Position numbers and translations under genes: made by a program. 64,000 nucleotides of DNA from Oscheius tipulae (lineage: Eukaryota > Nematoda > Chromadorea > Rhabditida > Rhabditidae), in NCBI GenBank assembly GCA_037178975.1, contig JASJZH010000006.1:5704001-5768000 (forward strand), in the 5' to 3' direction. Below, one piece after another: positions 49,521 to 64,000 of the stretch. Below the pieces are notes generated by a model. It was given only the letters and a program-made list of their open reading frames with translations, was not told the DNA's origin and did not search any database. Numbering within the stretch: position 1 is the stretch's first letter; each line of letters opens with the position of its first letter.

Positions 49521-49802
49521 ATGAACATTCTTCTGTTCTGTTTAATCTGTTTCAGAATCAGCTGTAACTGATGGATTTTCTCGTTCACGACGGTATGCCT
49601 CATATGAAGACGGGTTAATTCAATCAATATTGATCACCCAAAGAGAATATTCAGATGGTACCGTCCGTCGTACGGTCATCACAGGTGGCCTTTAACTGTC
49701 TATGACAATGAAAACCACAATAGCTTTTATGATCGTCGTTCTTATAACAATTACTACTATGGAAATAGAGAGTACTACAACATGTACTACGGGAAGAAGT
49801 AA
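49521..49802 (+). CDS. Tyr-rich small secreted peptide with GKK end (frame offset near start)
   Basis: An ATG at 49521 encodes MNILLFCLICF, a good signal-peptide start. One base out of frame with it, an open stretch (49558-49618) reads SAVTDGFSRSRRYASYEDG, is joined across a 41-nt intron to 49660-49802, and ends with NYYYGNREYYNMYYGKK. The final Gly-Lys-Lys resembles a cleavage-plus-amidation signal. The offset can be explained in three ways: a one-base error or deletion; an unseen upstream first exon using TTTAATCTGTTTCAG (49541-49555) as acceptor; or a decaying gene. The short distance after icl-1 (about 235 bp) fits a downstream operon gene. The peptide family is not recognised; Tyr/Asn-rich secreted peptides in nematodes include antimicrobial and cuticle-related types. 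Confidence 0.5.
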
Positions 49803-49834
49803 CCGTGCAATAAAATTCAAACAGAAAGCTTTCC

Positions 49835-50087
49835 AGTGGCCACGATAATGTGTAAACGGCGAAATCCTAGTGACGTGGGTGACGTATCTCTTCGAATAGA
49901 CAGTCAAGTAGAATGTTTAATGAAAACGGTGAACAAGTTGTCAACAGCTGTAGAAAAGTTGACAGGCCAGTTGATAAGTCTGAATAAAGAACATCCGTTG
50001 AAGGAACATAGTAGATGGAGGGCCAGTATTCTAGATGTTGTTTTGCAAAATACTCAACATGATTCTCGCCACTTGGATATACCTTAG
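49835..50087 (+). CDS. Small coiled-coil protein, possible last operon gene
   Basis: An AATAAAA signal (about 49809-49815) of the preceding gene is followed within about 20 bp by CTTTCCAG and then an ATG at 49848. That spacing is typical of a nematode operon gene receiving a spliced leader. The 79-residue product begins MCKRRNPSDVGDVSLRID, has a heptad-like segment (VECLMKTVNKLSTAVEKL) and ends HDSRHLDIP. It has no signal peptide and is not recognised. It resembles small coiled-coil subunits of larger complexes in general character only. Confidence 0.5.
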
Positions 50088-52939
50088 AGATCTCCGTTAT
50101 TGTCAGTCCAGCTTTATTACATGATATTAAATTATCACACAATATCATACATAGACCTGAAAAAACATATAAGAAAAAAATAAACAGCTCACGACAGTGT
50201 AAGTGTCCGGTGAAAAAAAAAGAGTTTAAGGCAATTATAACGTTAATGGATTGTCCTTGTTAGCGAAAATCTTTTCCCATCACCTCAAGCACCAGTATAC
50301 TTGTCGCTCACTCAGTTTATTAGACTTTGAGAATCTTGTGCTGTACATTTAAGAATAAGATATAGTTTTGGCATATGTCGTGGACCGAAATCGTTGTGAA
50401 AGTATATTTTGAAAACCGATCCATTTTTGATTTCTCTGCTTTGTTGTATAGAACTTTTTTCTTTTTCTTACCAATATATCTTCAGGAAATGCAATAGAAG
50501 TTTTTTCCGATGAGCTTCTTGTTCGACTATCACCTCGGTATTCCCGGCTAAGAAACTGAAAAGCTATTCAAATTGTTTGTAAACGTTACTTTATTGCAAG
50601 AAATTCAGCGTCTCCCAAAACGAAGCCATTAAGCTGACATTGTCAAGCATTTGCCCTCTTGCACAAAAAACCGCAACTTTTACACTAAACTTCTGTTGCA
50701 CTTTTCAGCAACGCTGTTCACAAAGCGCATGATTTCGATCCACACTAATGGTTGTGTGTATCAAGCCGCAAATGTCGGAAGTTTACAACGCAAGTTCATT
50801 AACGACCTCATGAAATTGTTCCGCTCTGCCCAAAATAACAGTTTCTTCCTATGGCAGACTCCGCTCTCTGTTTTCTCCAGATTGAGTCCAAAATTTTTGC
50901 GGATAAACAAGCCGCCTCCATGAATACGCAAGAGATTGGACCATTACTCTATTGTTGCAATGGAATGGGTTCTTGTGTGTACCCAAGGAAGATATTTTTT
51001 TTCAAACACCTTGTCTTGGAAACAATGAGAGCGAGACGAAGGAATCTGCCTTTGGATAAACCGCGAATGGCTCCAAATTTCCGTCTTGCGGTCAACCTTG
51101 ACGGCGCCATTCATAATTCGATTACTGCTAATGGGCTCGTTTCTCTCTTGACTCTCTTCTCTGACAAAGCCCACTTCACCTGAAGAACACAATCATGACC
51201 TTTTTGCCGTTACGCATTCGACTTGTGCACCAGTAGGCCTGTTCAAACATGTCGGTAAAATGTTTGATTTATTGTGTCATCTCTTTCGGGCACAAGCCAT
51301 TTGAATTTTTGGGCGGAAGATACGACTCATTTGAACGCAGTCTCGTTCTTCATATGTTTCGCCTTTTTTTGTTTTTCCAAAGTATGAGCAGAGCCATCTG
51401 GGCAATTTAGACTGCGCATCATATGCAAGTGACTCAATGTCTGCAATACTCAGCTGCTTATTAGTAATATAGTTTCAAAGACTTGAAAATCCATACTTTC
51501 TAATATGTTAGGCCCGCTTTCCGTAAGTGCGTAATACACAATGAGATTGCCTTGGCAACCTATCGGAAAGCATTTTTCTCGTGGACCTCCAGCGCCCAAC
51601 CAAAACAAAATTGTTAAGTTCGCCAGGTACATGCCATAGTTTGTGCCTGCGTAAAAACGATTTATTGAAAATTAAGTGTCGCCCCTCTTTCTTCTTGACC
51701 TTTCGGCGCCATGAACATTGCTGCGGCAAGTGCTCAACCACTATGAAACGACTGTCAATCAATGTAATTTTCTCCCCTCTCTTCTAGTACAACCATTTTT
51801 CCTCTCCATCCTGGTGTGAAGTATATAATTGGAAAAAGACTTTTTGGCTAGTGGACTGACCTTGTCTTCCGTTCAAATTCTTTCCCTTTCTCGCTTTCTC
51901 CACAGATGCTATCTTTGAACGCAATCAAATAGCCATGAATATATGCAGTTTCGGGGCAAAAATAAATGAAACCTTGCAATTTTATCGCGTCAAAGAACAG
52001 AAATGATACTGATTAAACAAACCTGTTCCGCGCAAGTTGCTTCCTTGAAGTGAATTTGGAGGCAAGCGATGTGGCAAAAGGGCTAGCTGAGAAATAAGAC
52101 CATAATTAGCTCCTCAACTAACAGAGACACCCGTGCGACATTCTCCTCCCAAATTTATCGCGGGTAGCAATTTAAGAAGTGCGCCATGGAGCAGAGCAAT
52201 CACGTGTTAGTAAAGACCACTTATCAAATCTAACTGCGTTTTGACCTTGGCCGGACGCCCGGATTTTAGTCTTCTTCACACAAACAATTTGCTTCTGGCC
52301 CCCCAATTGTATCAATTTAGTCGCCGTTCTGATGCTCGGTGCGCGTTTTTCTCTAAAGCGGAAATACAACATGATTTACATTGATTCACATTCGTTTTCC
52401 AGCTGTCGGCTGTTTATCCTAAAACATAAACCATTCTTCAAAAAGCCAATTGCATATCAGAAACCTCTTATTTGCACATTGTTTAGCATGAATATTTGAG
52501 CAACCCATTTCGTTTCAGCTCACATCAGTCCGAAAATGTGAATCTGTCGTAATTCTGTCAACATTGCATGGGTCGACCTATCAGGTTGCGGGAGACCGCA
52601 TTCATTTCCTTGTTCTTTCGCTCCTTTTTGTTCATATATCTCTATCCATTAACTCATCGTTGAAATATGGTACTTCTTCATAGTTCAGAGAAAGGAATTT
52701 TCTTATGAATCACCCTTATTTCCAAATATAATGCTATAAACCGAGCTCATTTGAAAGTTCCCAGCCGTTTCCCCGCGCAAAGGTGCCTATCCCCTGCGGA
52801 ATAGGTCTTCCTTCCATTTGGCTTCGTCAACCGTCTTCAGTGCCAATTTAGCTCTGGAGTAAAATACTTCTTGGAAACCATTTTATTTTCTGATTTCGAT
52901 ACTTTCAGATTGTCTTGTTAGTCTCAAAATGCGAAGGTA
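50088..52939. other. Intergenic, no gene recognised
   Basis: About 2.85 kb between the small coiled-coil gene and the Na+/Ca2+ exchanger. Only short frames without domains are seen. Pyrimidine-rich stretches are frequent in the last 1.2 kb. Confidence 0.45.
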
Positions 52940-55900
52940 ATGTACCTACTACTAGTTACCCTTCTGTTTGCCGGAGCCACGGCCTCCGGTAACATCACAA
53001 CCTGCTCAGAAGCTAAACCGTGCTCTCCCGGTGTCATATTGCCAATTTGGCAGCCAAGTGTGAGTCAGTTCAGGGAATGATTCGAATAAGTTCAATATAG
53101 GGAAATCTTGAACAATGTACAATAATCTTCCGAGCAGCTGTATACCTCATTGCCCTTATCTACTTCTTCTTTGGGGTTTCGATCGTAGCAGATAGGTAAC
53201 TTGCTTGCCCTTCGATGTTGGATAAGGCAATAAACTCAGATTCATGGCCGCAATTGAAGTGATCACTTCACAGGAACGAGAGGTGAAGCTGAAAAAGATC
53301 ACCGGAGAGCCATACACTGTTCTGATTCGAGTTTGGAATGAGACCGTCAGTAATCTGACACTGATGGCCCTTGGTAATTAATTATTGACCGACTAGGAAA
53401 CAATCGGCTTCAGGTTCCTCAGCTCCTGAGATTCTTTTGTCTGTCATTGAAATCTTCGGTAACAACTTTGAAGCGGGTAAGAATGATAATTTGAACCGCA
53501 ACCAGCAAGATTTATAGGTGACCTTGGACCGAGTACGATTGTTGGATCAGCTGCCTTTAATCTGTTCATTATCATTGCCCTGTGCATCTGTGTAAGATTA
53601 ATTGAAACTGTGAACAAAATGTTTACAGGTCATTCCAAATGGAGAAGTACGTCGCGTTCAACACCATCATGTATTTTGGGTAACTGTATGCTGGTCGACT
53701 TTTGCCTACATTTGGCTCTATCTTATCCTTTGTGTCTTCTCTCCAGATGAGGTCGAGGTCTGGGAAGGAGTTTTGACATTCATCTTCTTCCCCTTAACAG
53801 TACTTACTGCATATGTTGCTGATCGATACACCGGCGTATTCGGCCAAAGGTATCAGCACACTAATGGGAAGTAGTAAAAAACGTGTCCTAGGCTGATCGA
53901 CGGCCCGCTCAACTCTTTCTTCCGCCGTCGAAGGACGCCACGAGGTGTACGAAGCCCCGAACGAGAGAAGAAAGAGGCCTCTCTCGAAAATGGTGGAAAG
54001 GAAAAGTATGGCACTAGAAAGGATCAGAGTTTGCGATTTATTTAGGCTTTCGCTCCTGAACATGAGCTCAGCTGATGCAGATGCTCTTGCCTTCGAGGAA
54101 CACAGAAAACAGTACCTGGACATCTTTAGAGAACTCAGGTGTGCAAAGTGTCATATTACGAATAGGTGAATGTAGAGCATCACACCCTGATGCACCAGTC
54201 GAAGAGTTGGAGAAGTTGGCTACTGAGAGAGTGGTCAGCAAACAGAAGAAGTCTCGAGCTTTCTACCGTATCCAGGTATATCTTTCACAGATGTTTACCT
54301 TAAAACTGCTTTAGGCGACCAGAAAGATGATCGGAGGAGGTGATATTACCAACAAGAAGCTGAAGAAGAAAGCTGAAGAGCTTGCCGAGCCTCTTGTCAA
54401 GAAGGAGAACATGATTGTAGTGGAGTAAGTACATTTCCAGTCACATCATTCAATTTTTGTAGATTCGATCCTGGACACTACATGTGCCTCGAGAGTGTGG
54501 GAATTATGAAGGTTATTGTCAAGTGTGATCGAGGCATTGCTGACATCAAGAGTCAAGTCTCCGTTCACTACAGAACAGTGCCAGACACTGCCGGGGAAGG
54601 TACCGATTACATCCACACGGAAGGAACGCTTACTTTCGCTCCAGGAGAGACCGAGTACGTGCGAGGTTTTACCGAAAAATGGTGTGTTTAGGAAAGAGAT
54701 CGACATTGAAATCGTCGATAACGATATCTATGAGGATGACGAACAGTTCCTTGTCCGCCTCTCTCAAGTTCGTGCCCACAATGTCGAGCATTTCAACGCT
54801 GTTCCCTGCCGTCTCGGAGCTGCCAGTACTGCTACAGTCCTCATTGTTGATGATGATCATGCTGGAGCTTTCGGGTTCGCCAGTGAAAAGTTCAAGGTCG
54901 TGGAGAGTGCTGGAATGTTCGTTGGAGAGGTTTGTGAAAACGGCGGAAGTAAGCGGAAACCACCCGTTCAGGTCCTCCGCACTCGTGGAGCTCGTGGAGA
55001 GGTAAGCATCCCTTACAAGACACTCGATGGTCAAGCCAAAGCCGGAAAAGACTACGAGGAAAAAGAGGGAGTGCTGCTCTTCAAAAATGAACAGACCAAG
55101 TAGTTCCAACATTTTTAACAAGTATCTTATTCTTTAGAGCACACATTGAAATCCCGATCGTAAACGATGATGAGTACGAGAAGAACGAGGACTTCTACAT
55201 CCAATTGGGAGAGCCAATTTGGCATAGAGAGATGACCAGCGACGTAAGTGACTATTACTCATGTTCTATAAAAAGAAAGTCCCAGGACGAGGGAATTGAA
55301 GGTCGACCGGTTTTAAGTCTTTCGAGATGTAAAGTGGTCATCACTGAGGACAAGGAATTCAAGGTAGTCATTTATCACAACAGAATGAACATCAAGAATT
55401 CAGGGATTCGTCGATCGGATGCTCACTAATGCCAACACCTCCATCATGGTTGGTACCAGCAGTTGGAAACAGCAATTCGATGAGGCCTTGACCATTGAAG
55501 CCGGTATTATTCTAAGACGATTGGTGTGAAACGAGAAAATTCAGAGGATGATGTTCCCACGCTCCAGGAAAAGATTATGCATTACATCGCTCTCCCATGG
55601 AAAATCCTATTCGCCTTCATCCCTCCTACTGACTACGTAAACGGTATTTTTTCAATCTGCTTCCCACTTCCGCTCCTCTAGGTTGGCTATGTTTCTGCGT
55701 CGCCATCTTCATGATTGGTCTCCTAACAGCCGTAATTGGAGATTTGGCGAGTCACTTTGGATGTACAGTCGGGATGAAAGACTCCGTCACGGCAATCTCT
55801 CTTGTGGCTATGGGAACTAGTGTTCCTGGTTAGAAAGCAACATTTCGATTTTAAAAACGTGAGCATTCAGACTTGTTTGCCTCTCGAACCGCGGCCATAC

Positions 55901-56331
55901 AAGACCCATGGGCTGACAGTTCGATCGGTAATGTGACTGGATCCAATGCTGTGAATGTCTTCCTCGGTATCGGCATTGCCTGGGCAATTGCGGCCATTTA
56001 CCACGCTGGAAATGGAACCCGCTTCATGTTTGAACCTGAAAAATTTGACCGGTAAACACAACGTTTAGGGTGAATGCTGGATCGTTGGCCTTCTCCGTAA
56101 CACTTTTCATCATAGGATCCACAGTTTGTATTGCAGTTCTTCAGTTCAGAAGGTGCTTATTAATCTAGTCATTTTCAAAAATTGAACTGCAGGTTCAATG
56201 GTAAAGTAGGAGCAGAACTCGGAGGACCTGCAAAGATGAAGTACATCTCAGCAACTATTTTTGTCTCTGTCTGGGTCTTTTACCTTGTTTTCAGTATATT
56301 GGAAGCCTATTGCGTCCTTCCTGGTTTTTAA
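52940..56331 (+). CDS. ncx: Na+/Ca2+ exchanger (SLC8/NCX)
   Basis: Plasma-membrane antiporter that exports Ca2+ against Na+. The signal peptide (MYLLLVTLLFAGATA) is followed by CSPGVILPIWQP, the conserved NCX N-terminus. The first transport half has alpha-1 repeat residues LMALGSSAPEILLS (about 53360-53440) and GPSTIVGSAAFN. Then comes a basic segment in the region of the XIP autoregulatory site and a large cytoplasmic loop with two Calx-beta domains: CBD1 (about 54460-54860, with GEGTDY and the acidic DDDHAG) and CBD2 (about 54875-55250). The second half carries alpha-2 (VAMGTSVPDLFAS and GNVTGSNAVNVFLG, about 55800-55965). The ending at 56331 is ILEAYCVLPGF. The order and size fit a full-length NCX. 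SEC23 starts about 245 bp downstream on the same strand. Confidence 0.93.
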
Positions 56332-56560
56332 GTTACATTATAAGTCGATGAGTTAAAATAAAGAGTGAAAAGTCCTTATCAAACTGCACCATTTAACGAA
56401 TACGGTATGCATATCATTCTGCGTACAGCTCACTTCAACGTGTCTTGTCTCTTCAACAAAAGACGTCTGGCGATCGCCTGATAAGGGGACATCTCTTCTA
56501 GCTTGTTTTCTCCGACTCTGGTCAAATTTTGTCTTTGACTCACTAACCTTCGATAACGTT

Positions 56561-56568
56561 TTCCCTAG
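56561..56568 (+). promoter_or_regulatory. Probable trans-splice acceptor of sec-23
   Basis: TTCCCTAG stands eight bases before the ATG at 56576, with no upstream coding exon in frame. It is either a spliced-leader site or the end of a 5' UTR intron. Confidence 0.45.
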
Positions 56569-56575
56569 TTCAATT

Positions 56576-60826
<4,251 letters not shown>

Positions 60827-60882
60827 ATGTATATGTTTATTGTGGACGGAATAAATAAGAGATCTACAAAGTGAGTATAAGC

Positions 60883-61211
60883 TTATCCCCATGGTCCGTA
60901 TCCACCGTATCCTGGGTAACCTGTAATTTGTTGGTTAACATGCTATTTGGGAAGAATTTAACCTCCATATCCTCCGTAGCCTCCATAAGGGTATCCCCCG
61001 TAACCTCCGTGCCAATGACGCCTCCAAGGTCTGTAACCTCCGAAGCCTGAAAAAAATTGTACTGATCGGACTAAAGAAAGGACACTGTACCTCCTCCATA
61101 GCCGCCATACCCTCCGTAATAACCGGGATAGCCATAGCCACCCCACTGGGCCTCGGCGACAAAAGCTAGGGCGAGAATAGCGGCGAGAGCAAGAAGAAAT
61201 TTGGTAATCAT
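60883..61211 (-). CDS. Gly/Tyr-rich antimicrobial-type peptide (NLP-29/caenacin-like)
   Basis: Three exons, 61091-61211, 60963-61046 and 60883-60920, join in phase. The signal peptide MITKFLLALAAILALAFVAEA is followed directly by a mature start QWGGYGYPGYYGGYGGYGG, then FGGYRPWRRHWHGG, repeated GGY units and an end GGYGPWG. C. elegans NLP-29-type and caenacin peptides, induced in skin by infection and wounding, also begin QWGYGG after the signal peptide and consist of YGGY repeats; antimicrobial function here is inferred from that. The Trp/Arg/His patch in exon 2 adds positive charge. A TATA-like ATATAAAAG lies about 90 bp upstream (61301-61310). Confidence 0.78.
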
Positions 61212-61300
61212 GACTGAAAAATGAGAAGTGACCAAATTTTCCAGGTAAGACAAAGATAGGAAGTTGGAAAGGAACTGCTGGCTTAGTCGGCCTCGTCTCG

Positions 61301-61310
61301 GCTTTTATAT
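61301..61310 (-). promoter_or_regulatory. TATA box of the YGGY-peptide gene
   Basis: On the minus strand, ATATAAAAGC stands 90 bp upstream of the ATG. Confidence 0.5.
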
Positions 61311-61857
61311 GTCAGCCTGTGATCGGCGGTCAGCTTCCCCAATGACGAATGTTCGCTAAACGGGGACAAGATCGAGTTCGCCGGGAGACTGAATCCTAGT
61401 TTCCTACAATAGAGCATACTCTATGTGGGTTCCCTAATCCGCAACTCATACGTCGAACGAGATGATGTTTCTCATAAGTATGTTGAACAAACCAGCCAAA
61501 AAACATATTTGACTTTATAAAACAATAGTAGCAGAAGCTTTTTGAATGGTTCTACGGCACTTATACGATCTTATTGCAGACAATCTCGGAAAACCGAAGG
61601 TTTCATTCGATTCTTTTCATGGTACATCCACAGTCCAATAGTTAACTAGACTTTGTGATCCTTGAGTGCATAAGTAATAGATTAGTTGTAATCTTCCACT
61701 TCCTGGTGTGACTAATTTGTTTTTGTTTACAATTGAGCTTTATCCGCTATTAGCCCTTCGGCAAACTAGGCGGCTCGTCAAGTTCTATAACTGCGTCTGG
61801 TTTGGATCGTAATGGCGAAGCGAGACATCGATCGGGCGAACATCGTAAAAGATCAAT
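61311..61857. other. Intergenic between the YGGY-peptide gene and the SLC22-like gene
   Basis: About 550 bp. It holds the upstream control region of the YGGY-peptide gene and the 3' flank of the transporter. No gene is seen. Confidence 0.5.
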
Positions 61858-64000
61858 CTAAACTTCATTTTGGATCACTGTAGATTTGAAGCTTCTTCCA
61901 ATTTCTTCTGGTCCACCAAGGTGTCTACCAGCGGCGTCCTGTTTTTTCTCTTGCCTAGATATTACTATAGGTAAATTGCCATGCAACATACTAAAAATTC
62001 TCTCCTCTTTTCTTGGCATATGCTCAATGAGAGGTTTACCCTTTGTCTCTGGAAGACAACATTCAAAAGCAACAGTATCAATAGAAGTGAAAAGAATCAT
62101 GACGCAGTACGGCAGAGCGACCCACCAGTCTTGCTAAACTTTTGTTCCTTCTGTTGTGATCAAAGAACTACCAGGTACAGAATGAACGGCGAGACGACGA
62201 CTCCAAAGCGATTCCACATTTGAAGCCACGAGTATCCGATATTTCGAATAGGAGTAGGGAACAGCTCACTGCCAACAATACCGTCGGCGATGTAGACCTA
62301 GAGTGAATAGTTCTATTTTGTTTAAAAAAAAACAATACTTGTGATGTCATAGAGCTGGCCAGCAAAATAGCTACTCTGACTTCTTCTTTGAGAGTGATTT
62401 CGAGATCTACGAAGACCATGTTGTAGTGTTCCATAGAACTTACCAAAGTAATAAGCAAAAACAACAAAGCCTAACGATAACAACATAAGTACAAGTCCAG
62501 AGGTATGAATAAACTTTCTTCCAATGCACTTGAATTTGAGATCAAGGATACCAAAACCGATATTACAGGCATACCTGCAATGTCATCTATTGCACTTGGT
62601 TCACAGTGTAACGGTTACCTCATAAGACCTGTGTAAACCGAGTTCCAGTATATAGACCCGCTCAACTTCTCCATGTTGAACAGGATGCCGTAGTTGATAA
62701 TTGAAGTTGAAAAACTGGAAACTTCCGGTTTGAAATAAACAGTTAGAGCCTACTAGCTGAAAGCGAGAACTGTTGTGACTAAGGCGAGATTCCAGGTTGA
62801 AAAGAGATGGTAGTACGAGTACTGTCTTTGCTTCGCGTTAACTTCCATTGCTCGCTAAACTCGAAATAACTAAGCCAACAACTGTTCTCACTTTATATTC
62901 GGTTAGCAATACATTTTCAAACTCGTCATCCATCAAATCCAGCTGTCCTGACGTTTTCAACTGGTTTCGAATGACCTCACGGGCTTCGTGTACTTTTCCA
63001 CGTGAAACCAGCCATCTGGGAGACTCGTGGATGAAAATTCTGAATAATTAGTCTGCCTTGACAACTGATAGCAAGTGAAACCCGCAAAAGAGGATTGCAG
63101 GCACACAGATGAAGGCGTTTGCAACAGCATAGTTGTTCCATTCGGGGAAGTACCAAGCTATAAAGGCCATCAGAGGCATGTTTGGGGACCTAAATTTAAT
63201 GAATGCTTGCACAGTCAAAATTATACCATGTGATAGCCATGCTGATCCACATGCGAAGATGTTTCGGGATGTTTTCCAGAATAAAAATGTTGACAACACT
63301 GAGTTATTGAAGTTAGTTGTCATGAACATTGAGAGAACCTGATACTTCCGCCAGTGAAGAAACCAACAAGGGTACGGGTAACAGTAAAATGAGTGAGATC
63401 TTTAGCAAATCCAACCATTAGCCAGCCGCTCATCATTCCGAACATGGTCAAGAGCATTGACTTTATGATGTTTTATTAGCTGTTTGGAGAAGAAACCCAC
63501 GTTTTTCCTTCCAAACGAATCCGAAAGCTGACCAAAGACAACAGACCCAACAAGAACACCAAACATTTGAATGGAAATACTGTTCTTGACTGTCTTGGCT
63601 TGATTACAGTAGTAGCCCCACTGAAATGGCATTCATTGAACTGTTCACAAGAGAACGCTCACCTCAACATTGACAGATCTAAACTGGTAGCTCATGTCAA
63701 ACTGTGAACAGTTAGCAGTTTCACGATAAACGATACAGAGCTCTTTGTCGTGCAACTCAGCACCGAAGAATTTGCCATCACAGCCAGTAATTTTTGGTGC
63801 GGCGCCTGGTATATGTTACTGTTCAATCGAAGCATTGCAAACCTGCGAACATCATGTAGAATTGAGAATTGACATGTGTGAGGATCATTAGTTCAGCTGC
63901 TATGCAGACATATACAACGTACCTGCAAGAGATTTGATAGTTGACAAATACAAAGTCTTACCATCCCATTTGAATGTAATCATCGAGTTTCTTCTCATGC
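61858..64000 (-). CDS. SLC22-like organic ion transporter (5' end outside window)
   Basis: Multi-exon MFS protein running off the right edge. The part in the window covers the large first extracellular loop with Cys residues (about 63690-63800) and TM2-3 with GVLVGSVVFGQLSDSFGRK (about 63500-63570), the MFS signature as found in SLC22 organic cation/anion carriers. It also includes the middle helices (FIKFRSPNMPLMAFIAWYFPEW, in part), the cytoplasmic central region with SPRWLVSRGK (about 63000-63030, the SLC22 'SPRWL' motif), and the C-terminal LPETKGKPLIEHM (about 62035-62070), also an SLC22 hallmark. The stop is at 61858. The final tail is charged. Substrate is unknown. The first coding exon lies beyond position 64000. 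Confidence 0.82.

Overview
The window is nuclear DNA of a nematode. Supporting signs are many short introns (about 35-60 nt, GT..TTTCAG) and ATGs placed a few bases after an isolated TTTCAG-type acceptor, as expected for spliced-leader trans-splicing. It also encodes a fused isocitrate lyase/malate synthase (the nematode glyoxylate-cycle enzyme), a MLT-11-like multi-Kunitz moulting protein, a DB-module protein and a YGGY-type peptide gene. Species cannot be told from the sequence. Gene models below were built by hand from reading frames and splice consensus, so exon borders are approximate unless stated.

Layout. 1-5.5 kb: the 3' end of a single-pass membrane protein (+), then two transporters on the minus strand (a CAT/SLC7 cationic amino acid transporter and an SLC46-like MFS protein). 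5.5-9.45 kb: no gene recognised. 9.45-20.7 kb: one very large (+) gene with about 11 Kunitz domains, a thyroglobulin type-1 domain, antistasin-like and lustrin-like cysteine modules and long Thr/Pro/Gln-rich linkers. 21.1-23.7 kb: a secreted DB-module protein (+) convergent with eEF1-gamma (-). 23.7-45.6 kb: a gene-poor tract holding a Ly-6-like gene (+), two paralogous orphan genes (-) and a mucin-like TIL-domain protein (-). 45.7-50.1 kb: icl-1 (+) followed closely by two small (+) genes, possibly an operon. 52.9-60.8 kb: Na+/Ca2+ exchanger (+) and SEC23 (+). A small opposite-strand gene for a candidate secreted peptide precursor lies inside a SEC23 intron. 60.9-64 kb: a Gly/Tyr-rich antimicrobial-type peptide gene (-) and the 3' part of an SLC22-like transporter (-) that runs off the window.

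The genes do not form one pathway. Several concern the cuticle, extracellular matrix or secretions (mlt-11-like, DB module, mucin/TIL, YGGY peptide). The others are housekeeping or transport genes (eEF1G, SEC23, ICL-MS, NCX, CAT, MFS). The least expected items are the nested peptide-precursor gene, the two-member orphan family with similar TATA/GC-box promoters, the Tyr-rich peptide gene with an apparent one-base frame offset, and the mostly non-basic P1 residues (plus one lost disulphide) in the Kunitz array.
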